Below are positions 22,672 through 33,370 of a stretch of DNA of 54,696 nt, piece by piece. The position numbers and the translations under genes were made by a program. The stretch lies in the NCBI GenBank assembly GCA_003427395.1, contig BFEA01000749.1, positions 378,927 to 433,622 of the forward strand, written 5' to 3'. Within the stretch, counting starts at the first letter, position 1. The number at the start of each line of letters is the position of its first letter. Origin of the DNA: Chara braunii (taxonomy: Eukaryota > Streptophyta > Charophyceae > Charales > Characeae). The notes below the pieces were generated by a model. That model saw only the letters and a program-made list of their open reading frames with translations, was not told the origin of the DNA and did not search any database.

Positions 22672-23090
22672 TATGTATAACGTTGGACTCCCGCCCGCCT
22701 GCTCACCGCCTCCTTCTCAAACTCAACCTATGCACGTTGCATGGATGTGCCTGGCCGTTTTATTTGGCCAGGTACGTTCAGAGGTTGGGTGGTACAGATT
22801 ATGAACGGGCCGAGATACCAATTTGCAGGCAAGTATTGATGAGTTGCGCCTAGGTACAGACCACAAACATAATCACTATGGCCGGTGTGGAGACAAACGG
22901 CGTCTGAATGGGAGTCGTGGCCATGACCATGACGGTACGCACCAAAGCCAGCAACGCTTACGCAGCTCAATCGCGCCAAACAACTACATCGAAACCCGAC
23001 ACAAGACGTACGATGCTTCCGCACGAGCACTCATACAAGGGGAAAGAAAAAAAAGAAAAAAAAAACTAAGAAAGTAAGAAACGACAGGTA
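22672..23090. repeat. ~420-bp insertion found only in the right LTR
   Basis: The left LTR has a short CGTAGAGGCCATATCTCTCG-type sequence at this point (near 10515), whereas this copy has about 420 extra bases ending in an A-rich tail (near 23040-23070). TATG flanks both sides and may be a target duplication. An A-tailed insertion suggests a SINE- or LINE-type fragment; I recognise no family. Confidence 0.5.
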
Positions 23091-23237
23091 TGAACCTACC
23101 CCGAAAACTTAAGAAGATACATCTTCATTTTCACTACGCAGCTTCTATCTCTCGTAGAGGCCATATCGTTGCTGTAGACAAGAATCTGACCCAACCATCT
23201 TCTTCAGAGCACCTCAAAACCCTTGACCGGCCTCTTC

Positions 23238-23269
23238 ACTCGCTCGATTCTTCAAAGAATCGAGTGAGT
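23238..23269. repeat. 15-bp hairpin present only in the right LTR
   Basis: ACTCGCTCGATTCTT-CA-AAGAATCGAGTGAGT has one G-T pair. The left LTR has the first arm (near 10683) but not the second arm or the following ~25 bases. Confidence 0.75.
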
Positions 23270-25195
23270 TATCCTTTTTTTCTCCCACCATATCTTTATG
23301 CCCCGACACCACCGCGCAGTCCATTTTCCATCTAACTCCCCTTCTACTCACCTTCCGTCAATTCTATCTTTAGAATCGGGGTCGCCCACCCCGAAAACCC
23401 TTGATTTGGATCTTTCCCCGCCCGATTTCGTTCAGGAACGAGCGGGCTATACCCCTTTCCTACTTCTCCTTTCTCCTTTCGACATAGCCCCGGTGCATGT
23501 CCTTTTTGTTCGTTCTTTCTTTCCACTGACTTCCCGCTCAATCTGACCCTGGATTCGAGGTGGCATCAATCTAAAACCCCTGAGATGGTTCCTCCCCCAC
23601 TGAAATCCACCTACTAACGAGTGAACAACACTATTTTCCCTCATCTTCCGCCATAGCTCATCGCACCACACTCTCCTACTAACTCCCTACTCTCTAACTA
23701 AATGCTGAAACTAACGTTGTCATTCGCTCCGCCCGGGGTCAAAACCCCGGGATTGCATCTTTCGCCCCTCGATCCCGTTCAGGATCGAGGGCGCTACGTC
23801 CTCTTGGCTGGGCCGGGCTCGTTTCTCCCATAGCTGCGTTGTTCCCTTTTGCGCTTGCACCCGGCGCAGAAGTCTGCCTAGGTCTGGTTACTCCTCAGCA
23901 CCCCGTCGGTCGCTCTCGTTGTCCCGCTTCCGTGTCCTTTGTGCCCCTCTTTGCCGTGCATGTATCCGGCGCACCTTCCCGTTCAGATTCGTCCCCCCCT
24001 CTCATTCATCCTCTCATCACTGCGCTCTGCCTCCCGCTCGCTCCCGCCTTCTCTATCGATGCCAACTGCGCACTAGGCCCTACGCCACTCCTCCGACCGG
24101 TAGCAATCCACAACACGACGGCCACGGGAGGCGAGGATCTGCTAAGGAGTATGTGCCAACCCCCCTGCAGACTCGGCTCGCCTCGAACGAACAGCTTCGC
24201 AGCCCCTGACACATGCCCGACCGTCGTAGCCGCTGCTGTGCTCTTTCTACCCCGCATGCACCCTGTACCAGGCGACAACCAAATTCATTCCCTCTTCTCA
24301 GTGCCTCCACCCCACCTTTGCGCCACACTACGTGCTAACGCAGGCACCGCCTGACCGACACAGACAGCGGCATGGTGGTCATGGAAGTAGAATTCTGCAA
24401 GTAACCGCTTCACTCTGCTGGGTCAATCAGCCCCGGCATTGGCTGGCGCCAGGTGCACAACCTATTGCCGGGGCAACTCCAACCCCTCGATGAGTAGACG
24501 GGGGCGCAGGTGTCGCTGATCAGCCTGCAATCACGAGCCTAGCGGAGCAGGTCACGGTGCATATCTTGGTGGTCATAGCAAAGATTCAAGTGAAGACCTT
24601 GAAGACCGAGGGGAGGGGGTTGTACTGCTGCAGCCCTCGCCCTATAGTGCCTTGGCCCCGCCCCTGCTGAGGCGTCAATCACCACATGTTGGCCTCAATA
24701 TGCCTGCTCACACTCAAACCTCTCATAACAGGTCCCGGGTCACGAGGCTGGGCACCCCCGCTTAGGCCCACGACACCCACGTCTCCTCCATCCCGGGGCC
24801 ATTCAAAAAGAAGATTCCGCTGGCACCCCAGACCCGTGGTATCCGAACGACCTCGTCAAGAGAGGCGTGTGCTCATGGCCCCCGACCACTGTGACGACCA
24901 CCCGTATTCGACAACTTAGTAACTAAGTCAGGCTCGTTGGTCTCGACGTCGGCCTTGAAGCTGATCACCGAGCTAAAAGACCTCAGAAAAATAAATATTA
25001 AATAAATAATAAAACACAAGAATAGACGTTGCGCGTCCCACTGGCCCGCGACACCACGCACACTGTGGTTGCGCACTGTCGCGCCTCATCGTCAATACCC
25101 CGTGCGCGCCACTCATCCAGGCGAGGACCCAAGCTTCCTCTTGTGCGCATGCAGTCGGACGGGCGAAGCTACACCGACAACTTACAGGAAACACG

Positions 25196-25221
25196 CCAAA
25201 TACCCTTGTAAGGGTATTTGG
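25196..25221. repeat. 26-bp palindrome at the LTR terminus, right copy
   Basis: Identical to 12602-12627; perfect 12-bp arms around GT. Confidence 0.85.
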
Positions 25222-25228
25222 TACGACA

Positions 25229-25232
25229 GCGG
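25229..25232. repeat. Target-site duplication, right copy (GCGG)
   Basis: Matches 5928-5931 and lies directly after the LTR end CGACA. Confidence 0.75.
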
Positions 25233-25233
25233 T

Positions 25234-27327
25234 CAAAATCAGAATTGGTCCTAAGGATAAGGACAAGGACGTGGAAGAGGAAGGAACACTGAAAGGAATC
25301 AAGGACCAGGAGAACGAGGAGCAGGGAATAGAGGAAATAAGAGTCAAGGTGGAAACTGGGGACAGTCCCAAGTGGGTGTCAATCAAGTGGGACAAGAATA
25401 CCAGCAAGGGTATGGCCGAGGATACGAACAAAGCTATAGTAGAGGGTATGGTAGAGGTAGCGGACAATGGAACGGACAAGGGTACGGCAGAGGATGGATA
25501 GATTACAGTGAGTGCATTTGTATCCACTGTAGGATCCAAGGGCACACGGTAAAACGAGGTCACGTCAGGAAGCTAGACGAACGTGACGGACTCATAACCT
25601 CGAACATAGATGGTGATGTATTCGACAAAAGAGGGAAAATGATCGATCCGGACGTTCCGGGAGGCACGAGAGAAGAGGCCCTCCGGGTGGCCGAACTTGG
25701 TCCCAACACTCCGGCGATGTTTCGAATTTGGCAAGAGAAGGAGGACCCTGTTGTGCAAGTGGAAGATGTAACGAAATTAGAAGAGAAAATGAGCAGGATG
25801 GGGGTGGAAGAAAACAAGGAGAACATTCCCCTCGTTGAAGAAGACGCGGAGGAGGAGGATGTTAGCATCAATGTAAGAAAAACGTTTGATAGGATGGAGG
25901 ACCTGGTAGATAAAATGCAAAAATTGCATCTAAGGCGTCGCGGAATATGTGAAGAAGTTGGAAGAGAAGGGATTGGATATCCGAAAGTATTTACCATGGG
26001 GCGTGAAGGACCAGGAGAAGGACCAAATGAACCCAACCCAAGAATGTTGAGGGCCAACATGACAGCAAAGAATAGCATGGGTCAGAGAAACGTAAGAGGT
26101 TCGATTCCGTACGCTACGAGAAGACCTGGAGGAGGCAATCCTCCGAAGGAACAAGCTAAAACCTCCCAACCAACTGAGGAAGAACCACCAATCATGGTAG
26201 AAGTGGATGAGGACGAAAACGATAAGTTCAGGGAAGAAGAAGACAACCAGGCGGAGATTAGGGCCAAGAGGAGGAAAGAAGGAGTCAAGGAAGGGAAGTC
26301 AGAGAAGGATGAAACAGCGAGCAAGAAGAGAAAGTACCAAACCTCGATCGAAGAAGGAGTCGACCTGGAAGGATTGGTGAATAAATTATTGGAAGGTCGC
26401 TATGAATTGTTGAATCTAAGGGAGATTCTTGCCTCAACTCCAAGGCTAAGGGAAATGGTAAAAGCTAGGCTATCGCGTAAGAGAGTGACCACAGTCCGAA
26501 TAGAAGACCTGATTCCTAGAGAGGCCAACTGGAGCGTTGCGGGAGGTAAGATGGACTGGAAGTTCGTAGGGACGGGGTCCATAGATGTTATGATAAAAGG
26601 AAAGATGTGTCCAGGAATGGTTGATACGGGGGCAGAGATGAACATCATAAATGGAGAAACGGCGGAAAGATTGGGGTTGGAAGTTGATGAGAACGATTGT
26701 GGGTTCCTCAATGGAGCTAGTGGTAAAACCAGGTACACAGGGGTTGTGTCTAATGTTGTAATAGAAATAGGAAGGGTCAAGGTGCGTACGTGCTTCTACG
26801 TTATGCCCAGTTTGGACCTCCCGATTTTGCTAGGCAGATCCTTCTTATGCAGGTCCGAGTCGCTTATTATGAACAAACATGATGGCACCATGTTTGTTAT
26901 CTTGTGTGATCCCGCCTGTGGGAATTTTGAGGTAATCACTTGTAGAAATACCGGGGCCCACAGCTCAAAGAACCGACTCGACGCGGGATCTTACACGTTT
27001 GAAGAGTCAGAGAATAGGCGAAAAGAACTGGAGTGGGAAGAAGAAGAAGAAACAGACAATGAGGAAGTCAGTGGACTCATATTGAGCCTGTCAAATATTA
27101 GTGACGCAGTCGAATCGGTATCAGCCTACAGGATGACGGACCCTGATGCCGTCAGAGCGTTTGCGGAAAGAATTCAGGACGATCCAGAAGGAGGGAGAAT
27201 CGATCTTGTTTACCGACCTCCTCCTCCTCAGATGATAGGGCCACATATGCCAAATGCACAAGCAATCGGCCATCATTTTTTAGGGGTGGGCTCAAGCAGG
27301 GCTCCAAAAGGCGGTACAAGACGATAG
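25234..27327 (+). pseudogene. gag-pro: gag C-terminus plus protease of the outer element
   Basis: The frame continues that of 4820-5931 once one GCGG is removed. A TAA at 25252-25254 breaks it; from 25255 it is open for 690 codons. It starts with a Gly/Gln/Tyr/Arg-rich tail (QQGYGRGYEQSYSRGYGRG). Next comes a degenerate zinc knuckle CIHCRIQGH that lacks the last Cys. A long acidic, Lys/Glu-rich linker with VFDKRGKMIDPDVPGG follows. The aspartic protease has the catalytic VDTGAEMN (near 26617-26640) and the flap-side LPILLGRSFL (near 26818). The protease would mature the polyprotein. The end overlaps the pol frame by 46 bases after a slippery heptamer. Confidence 0.8.
27276..27282 (+). promoter_or_regulatory. 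Slippery heptamer T_TTT_TTA, possible -1 frameshift site
   Basis: The heptamer is in the correct phase: zero-frame codons are TTT 27277-27279 and TTA 27280-27282. A -1 shift there enters the frame that reads RYKTIDKKN and continues into the RT region. The zero frame stops at 27325-27327. I see no convincing downstream stem-loop. Confidence 0.5.
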
Positions 27328-30300
27328 ACAAGAAAAATCATTCGGTACCAGTACTGGTAAGTCAGGAAGAAGGGGTGTATTACGAGCAGGAGAGAGAGTT
27401 GATACGACAGATGAGAGAGTGTACTAAAAACGGGCCTTGTCGCATCAACAAGGAAACTGAAAAGGATTTGATAATAGGCGAACCCGGTTTTCTGACAAAG
27501 CAAGAAGAGGCTCTGGTAAAAGACCTGATACGTGAGAAGCATGGAGCATATGCTTTCAATGATGACCAACGCGGACGGTTAGACGTTGACAAAATCGAAA
27601 TGACCCGCATTCATACTGTGCCTCATGAACCATGGAATATTCGGGGAGCTAAGTACCCCAATTCCGAAGATCATAGAAAGGTGGTGGAGTATCTAGATGG
27701 GAAGATTCGTACGAGTATCACGGGTTATTCTAGCGGACATACGCTTCTCCTTGGTTTTGCTTTGTAAAACCAAATGGGGTGCTCATGTGGGTGCAAGACT
27801 TCCAACGGTTGAATGTGGTGACCGTGAGAGACGCTGGGGGATTATCTAACGCTGATCAATTGTCAGAGTCCTGCGCAGGGAGATCGGTTGTATCTCTTAT
27901 TGACCTCTACTCTGGGTATGATCAATTTCCGGTCTATCCTGCGGATCGTCCTATAACGGCGATGCACACGCCTAGAGGTTGGTCGATATGAATGTTGCAC
28001 CCCAAGGGTGGACCAACGTTGTGGCCATGGTGCAACGCAATATGATCAGAGTAATGCAGCCGATCAGTCCTCAAATTACCGAGTCATACATTGACGATCT
28101 TGTCGTCAAGGGACCTATTGAGAAGGATGAATCAGAAGTAGCTCCTGGGATAAAAAGATTCGTATGGGAGCACGTCTAAGGGTTAAGAAAAGTTTTATTT
28201 CTCTTAGAAGAATACAACCTCACTGCCAGTGGCGTGAAATCAAGGCATTGTGTGAAGGAAGTAATCATTCTAAGGTACGTATGCGACGAATACGGTCGAC
28301 GACATAATGGTAAAAAGACTAACAAAATCCTGGAATGCCCTACTCCCTTCATGAATGTTGGAGAAGTCCGTAGCTTCCTTGGAACCTGTGGATTCTGGAG
28401 GAGGTCCATAGAAAGATTTTCCACTAAGACAGAGCATCTGAGGAAGCTAGTACGGAAGGATCAGGACTGGGAATGGGGTGACCGTCAAGAAGAAGTGGTA
28501 GAAGAATTGAAGAAGGAATTCAGAGAAGGGGGTTTAGTATTGGGAGTGTCTGATTTTGATGCAACTATGGAGCGGCCTTTCATATTGAAACCGATGCTGG
28601 GTCAGCCGCCTTGGGAAGTGTTTTGATCCAGGCAGACAACAGCGGAAAGGAAAGACCAGTAAGGTTCGAAAGTCGGACACTCAATTCGAAGGAACGGAAT
28701 TAGTCACAGTTCAAAAAGGAAGCCTTGACAGTTTTGCATTGCCTAAGAATCTTCAGGCACTACCTCTTTGGGAGGAGGTTTATCCTCAGAATTTATCCGA
28801 CGACGCTTATGTATTCCCTCAAGAACTTTTCGCCCTCAGACCCGACCATAGCGAGATGGCTTACCTATATCTGGATGTTCGATTTTCAGCTAAAATGTAT
28901 CCCTGGGAATAAGAATAGGGCAGATGGTATGAGTAGAATAGAGTGGGGAAACCAAGACGAATCTGAAGAGGAAGCACCTCCGGTAGATGGATTTTTGGAG
29001 GAAGGAGATGATATGCGCACTCATGTCAACTGTTGGGCTGTGTTTGTTGAAAGTAACGCAATGAGGAGAGGGAATCCAATGTGGCATCCGCCTCCTGAGT
29101 TTATGAGGGAGCCTACCTTAATACTTACGCCAGTAGTAGAGGAGGACTCATGGGGAGAAAGGATGCGGAGTGGATGATGGAATTGGCCTTGGCTGAGAAC
29201 TATAGGATGGTGAATGAACCACGGACGATCGAAGTTGTAACTCAACAAGCAGACGAACAAGTAGCCATGATGGGGAAAATGTACTTCTTGACGAATTTCT
29301 TCCTACAAGTCCAGTCTAATGATGAGGAGAGAGTGGTAAAGGCAGATGAAATAATAATCGGTGATGATTACAAGTTTGATGAAGAGAAAGAGGAGGAATT
29401 TGGGCAATGGGAGATTTGGGAAGAATTCCGAAGAGAAGAGTATGATGGATTCTACTTGGAGATGGGGTTACTTCTTTCAGGAGATAAAAGAGAGAGAGAA
29501 GTTAGTGAGAAAACTCTCCAGATGAGAGATCATTACGTAGTAAGAGGTGGTCATTTATTCATCAGGGACAAAAGGGGGCCGCCACGGTGAGTGGTATGTG
29601 GGAAGAATCGTCAAATTGATGTCGTGGCCGCATTGCATGACGGGATAGTTGGGGGACATCGAAGTTTCGCGGTGACTTACAAGAAGGCGATGGAACTCTA
29701 TTATTGGGAAGGGATGTTTGAAATGACTCGTAAATACTGTGAGTCATGTGTACCCTGTCAAGTACGATCGCCTATTAAGTACAAAGAGCCTCTGCATCCT
29801 AGGTACATCAAAGAAGTAGGGGCGATTGTCCACTTGTACCTATTGGCCATGCCACTGGGACTCGGCGGATATAACTACATATTTGACGCAAGAGACAACC
29901 TTACCGGGTTTGTTGATGGCAGATCCATTAGGAACAAGACTGGGGCAATACAGGCAGAATGCATTAAGAAATATTATCTCAGGTATCCGTTCGCGTTAGA
30001 GTTCACAATGGACATGGGGTCTGAGTTTACGTGTGGGAAAGTGAAAGGACTGCTAAAAGAACTTGGAGTAATGGGTAACTACACGACTCGGGCTCACCAT
30101 TACAAACTTGCTAGCCAAGTGGACTAATGGGAAGCAACAGTACCGGTTGAAAGGGGCAATAGTACCATTACAAACTTGCTAACCAAGTGGACTAATGGGA
30201 AGCAAATGCACCGGTTGAAAGGGGCAATAGTACCATTACAAAGTTGCTAGCCAAGTGGACTAATGGGACGCCGAATCTCTGGCCTAAATTCCTGAGAACG

Positions 30301-30800
30301 GTATTTTTTGTGGAGAATATCATTGTCAGAAGGACGACGGGGTATGCACCTACAACTCTCTGGTATGGTCGGCACACCACATTTTCGATAGAGAGTTTCC
30401 TGAAAATATGGCGCAGACAGGGCTTGGAGAATGGTTTGACGCTTGAAGAGTTACTGGACCTCAGGGCAAGGGAGATCAGTGCCACAGAAGAAAGAATCCA
30501 GGAAGCTGTCATGAAGGTAGCAGACAGCCTGGAAGGAATAAAGAAAGATGGGACAAACTCCCTAGAGTGAGGGTCGAGCCGTTGCAAGTTGGGGACGCGA
30601 TATTGCTCCATGACTCTTCTTTGGAAATGCAGTGGTCGAGAAAACTTGACAAGCGCTGGCTTGGGCCTTTTAGAGTCAGAAAACAGGGGCTTCATGGGGC
30701 TTATGAATTGGAAGAGATGGATGGGACTCCAAGGAAAGATTGGGTTTCGGGGTCCAGGCTGAAGAAATTCAAAATCAGAGAAGAGGTGAGCCTCAATTGA
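27282..30800 (+). pseudogene. pol: pol (RT, RNase H, integrase) of the outer Ty3/gypsy element
   Basis: Domain order RT, RNase H, integrase, as in Ty3/gypsy, spread over several frames. RT begins near 27590 (RIHTVPHEPWN), then SLIDLYSGYDQFPVYP (27898-27945), then the catalytic YIDDL near 28087, and the thumb motif VRSFLGTCGFWRRSIERFS (near 28367). RNase H remains include LHCLRIFRHYLFGRRFILRI and IPGNKNRADGMSRIEW. Integrase has the zinc-binding H/H and CESCVPC pairs (29636-29760), first Asp in YIFDARDNL, and second Asp in MDMGSEFT (near 30009). The Glu region is tandemly triplicated and out of frame, and the C-terminal domain has KLDKRWLGPFRVRK (near 30640). I count at least five frame changes (near 27730, 27985, 28610, 29160, 30100) and several stops, so it is inactive. 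Confidence 0.85.
30096..30273 (+). repeat. 68-bp tandem triplication inside integrase
   Basis: Units start at 30096, 30164 and 30232 (ACCATTACAAACTTGCTAGC). The first two are full, the third partial. Each full unit contains CCGGTTGAAAGGGGC, the codons for the PVERG segment that carries the catalytic Glu. 68 is not a multiple of three, so the frame is lost. Confidence 0.9.
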
Positions 30801-30834
30801 TACAACGAACTTAAGTGAGCAGGGATGTGCATAT

Positions 30835-30985
30835 GTATGTATATATATATATATATATGTACCTGTATGCATATGTATATACACATACCTGTATGTATAT
30901 ATATGTGTATAAGTATGTATATATATATATGGATATATGATTATATATGCGTGTGTATATATATATACATATACATATATGCGAA
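30835..30985. repeat. TA/GTATA-rich microsatellite
   Basis: Irregular (AT)n with TGTATATATACATAC variants just downstream of pol. Confidence 0.9.
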
Positions 30986-31119
30986 TGAGTTCAGATAAGG
31001 GATATCTTGTCAAGCTTGTATTGATGATGAAAAGTGTTGCCTTGATGATGGTGACTGATCCTGGTACCTGTCATTGCTTCCTCTCTATGTGCAGGCTTGA
31101 CCCTTGAGGAGGAGCAGCT

Positions 31120-33370
31120 ATGATCCAGAGAGGACGGATGGCACGTCCCTCTGGACCAACCTTGAGAAAAGGAGGGCAGAGGAGGGATCAAGGAATCTCA
31201 AGGAACTTGGAAGAGTTACAGGTCTACAAAACAAGAGATAACTTGCGTGTATCCTTGAGGGATTTTGAGGAGTACGCCTTCAGGGGAGAGTGGGATGACA
31301 AGCTGAAGCTTTCAATAGTGACTGGATAGGGGGTGTATAAGAGAAAGATTGAAGAAGTGGCGGTCGGGTGCTTGAGATGGAAGACCTGCGTGGTAAGGTT
31401 GTGGCAGGTCATCGGAGAATTTCCCAGAGACAAGATTGAGGATGACCTAATGTTTGATGGGACAAATCTGGATGATTTTGTAGACAGTCTGCAGCTATCT
31501 GCAGAGAAAGGGTGATGAAATGATGAGGAGAAGAGAAAGAGGTTGATTGAGAGGACAGAGAAGAATGAGAAGGAGGAAGTGAAAGAGGTTGTAGTTGGGA
31601 CTTGCACTTGGCAGGGCATATTGATAAAGTTGCAAGTGACAAACACCCAGCTGAGGCAAAACTAGATAAGAAAGGAGAGGCTACAAGAGAAAAGATTATG
31701 GATTGGAAGGGAGGAGGATGAGTTGCAGAGAAAGGCTCAAGAAGAAAAAGAGAAAGAGGATGGACCTTTGAGGAATCTGAGGGGCAGACCTAGGACTTTT
31801 CCCAAAGACAAGAAAGAAGGAGCGAGTCTGGTCTTGGAAGAAGAGAGGACGGGAAAGAAGGAGGCAGCAGTGGAAAGAAAAAGGGTTCAGGAGGTAAGGC
31901 TCCAAGGGCCAAGAAAACCGAAGAGAAAAGACTAGTTGGGGATGGAGGAGAAAGAATGAAAGTGAAAAAGAGGAGTAAGGAGGTGGAAATAGAGGAGGCA
32001 AAAGAAAGAGGGGTGGAATGTGAAGGATCATCCGCAGCAAGGAGAGGCAGAGAAGGAACAGGAAAACAAAGGAGAAAGGGCTCAGAGGGAGGAGAGAAAA
32101 AAAGGATGGAGGAATTATGTGATCAAAATGCTACAAAATGATGATCTGCCTGTAAACTCCTCTTGGGATGTAAGGTTTGAGAGGATGATGCTCTTTGAGT
32201 TAGTAGTAAGCTCCAAACACTCTACCAACATGCAAAAGTTTATGGGATTGCATGAAATGCTGGATGAAAAGTGCATCAGGCTCTTCGAAGAATATGCTGA
32301 GGTTGCGAAGAAATTGGGGAAGATGGAGAAAGGAGATGATGAAAAAGAAATTGGAGAGGACCTGGATGCAGTGGAAAAGAGGCTCCAGTCAGAACTCAAG
32401 GAGAGTACTGAGCTCTTCAACCAAGGGTTTTTGGACTATATCCTTAGGCTCCTGAAAGAGATGAGCAGGTTGAGGACAAAGGAAGAAGAAAGGGATGCCC
32501 AGGTGGAAAAATTTACGAAGGATTTGAAAGGAGTGAGAAAAGAGGTGGATGACTTAAGGAAGGGGGAAGAAGAGTTGCTAAAGCAAGTAAGTACATCGGA
32601 AGTTTCCCTGGCCCAGAAAAGCAAGGAGTTGGAAGATGAGGTGGTAGAAAGAGAAAAGATGGAGAAGAAAGTTGAGGGTTTGTGCTCTGGGATCAGTGTG
32701 CAGGGGGAGGATTTGAAACAAGAAATTTCAGAAAAAGAAAACATGAGTCGGATACGGAAGAAGAGATGGGAAGAAATATTGATTGAGATGGAAGAGCTCA
32801 GACTGAGTCACCAGGAGAAAGGGAAGGAGACCACCAGAGTGGTGGAGTGGAAAAGAGATGAAAGGTTTGAAATTAAGATGACTGCAGAAAAGACGGGGGA
32901 TCACTTGTCAAAAGAAGGGGAGAAAAAGGAAGGCAAGCTGACTAAGGTTGAAGAGGAGGGACTATCCGGAAAGAAGTCACAAGAAGAACCATGGATTGAG
33001 AGGCCTCTTGCCACAGAAGAAGAAAGGAGTGAGTGTTTGACGTTACCTCAGCTGGGAGGCACCAAGAGGGGAGTGCAGCCTGGAATGGAACTCTCAAAAG
33101 GAGTTAGGAGTCAGACAGAGATTTTGACTCGGCCTCTCACAAAGAAGGTAAGATATAACAAAGTCAGAAATGGATGCTTCTTTTGTACAGAAGAGGGACA
33201 CTTCCGAGATGATTGTACAATATTGACCGAATATATTAGGAAAGGGATGGTCAGGTTTGACTAAAGGGAAGGTTGGTTGCCAGTAATGGACAGATAATCC
33301 CCAGGACACCCGGGGGTGGCAGGGTAGAGCTCTATAGGATACTGGGGCTGACAACCACTTTCTCAGGGTA
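31120..33370 (+). pseudogene. gag: Second gag pseudogene: coiled coil plus CCHC knuckle
   Basis: One frame from ATG 31120 to 33264 is broken by stops at 31327, 31513, near 31662 and at 31933; the part from 32020 is open for 414 codons. The N-terminal part has SLRDFEEYAFRGEWDDKLKL and, further on, DDLMFDGTNLDDFVDSLQLS. A Lys/Glu-rich linker follows, then a long coiled coil (32430-32850). Near the end is a good zinc knuckle CFFCTEEGHFRDDC (C-X2-C-X4-H-X4-C, about 33178-33219). After a frame change the text GQIIPRTPGGGR (about 33283-33320) continues the gag-like pattern. It differs from the outer and inner gag, so it is a fragment of another element. No pol follows it. Confidence 0.6.

Larger units (their letters stand above)
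5932..25228 (-). mobile_element. Giant-LTR non-autonomous retroelement nested in gag
   Basis: Two long direct repeats (about 6.7 kb and about 7.3 kb including an 863-base gap) bracket a 5.3-kb interior. Both start TGTCG and end CGACA. A perfect tRNA-Asp primer site lies next to the right LTR on the minus strand, so the element reads right to left. The interior has a decayed gag and no reverse transcriptase, protease or integrase that I can find. Large LTRs with gag but no pol fit the TR-GAG/LARD classes of plant elements; these names are established, the assignment is mine. LTR copies differ at about 6% over their first 150 bases by eye, so the insertion is not recent. Confidence 0.85.
17900..25228 (-). 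repeat. Inner element LTR, right copy (5' LTR in element sense)
   Basis: It is collinear with 5932-12634. Differences are scattered substitutions, a run of N (18124-18986) standing for about 665 bp in the left copy, an extra ~420 bp near 22672-23090, and a hairpin arm at 23253-23293 that the left copy lacks. Its outer edge CGACA is followed by the target duplication. Confidence 0.85.
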
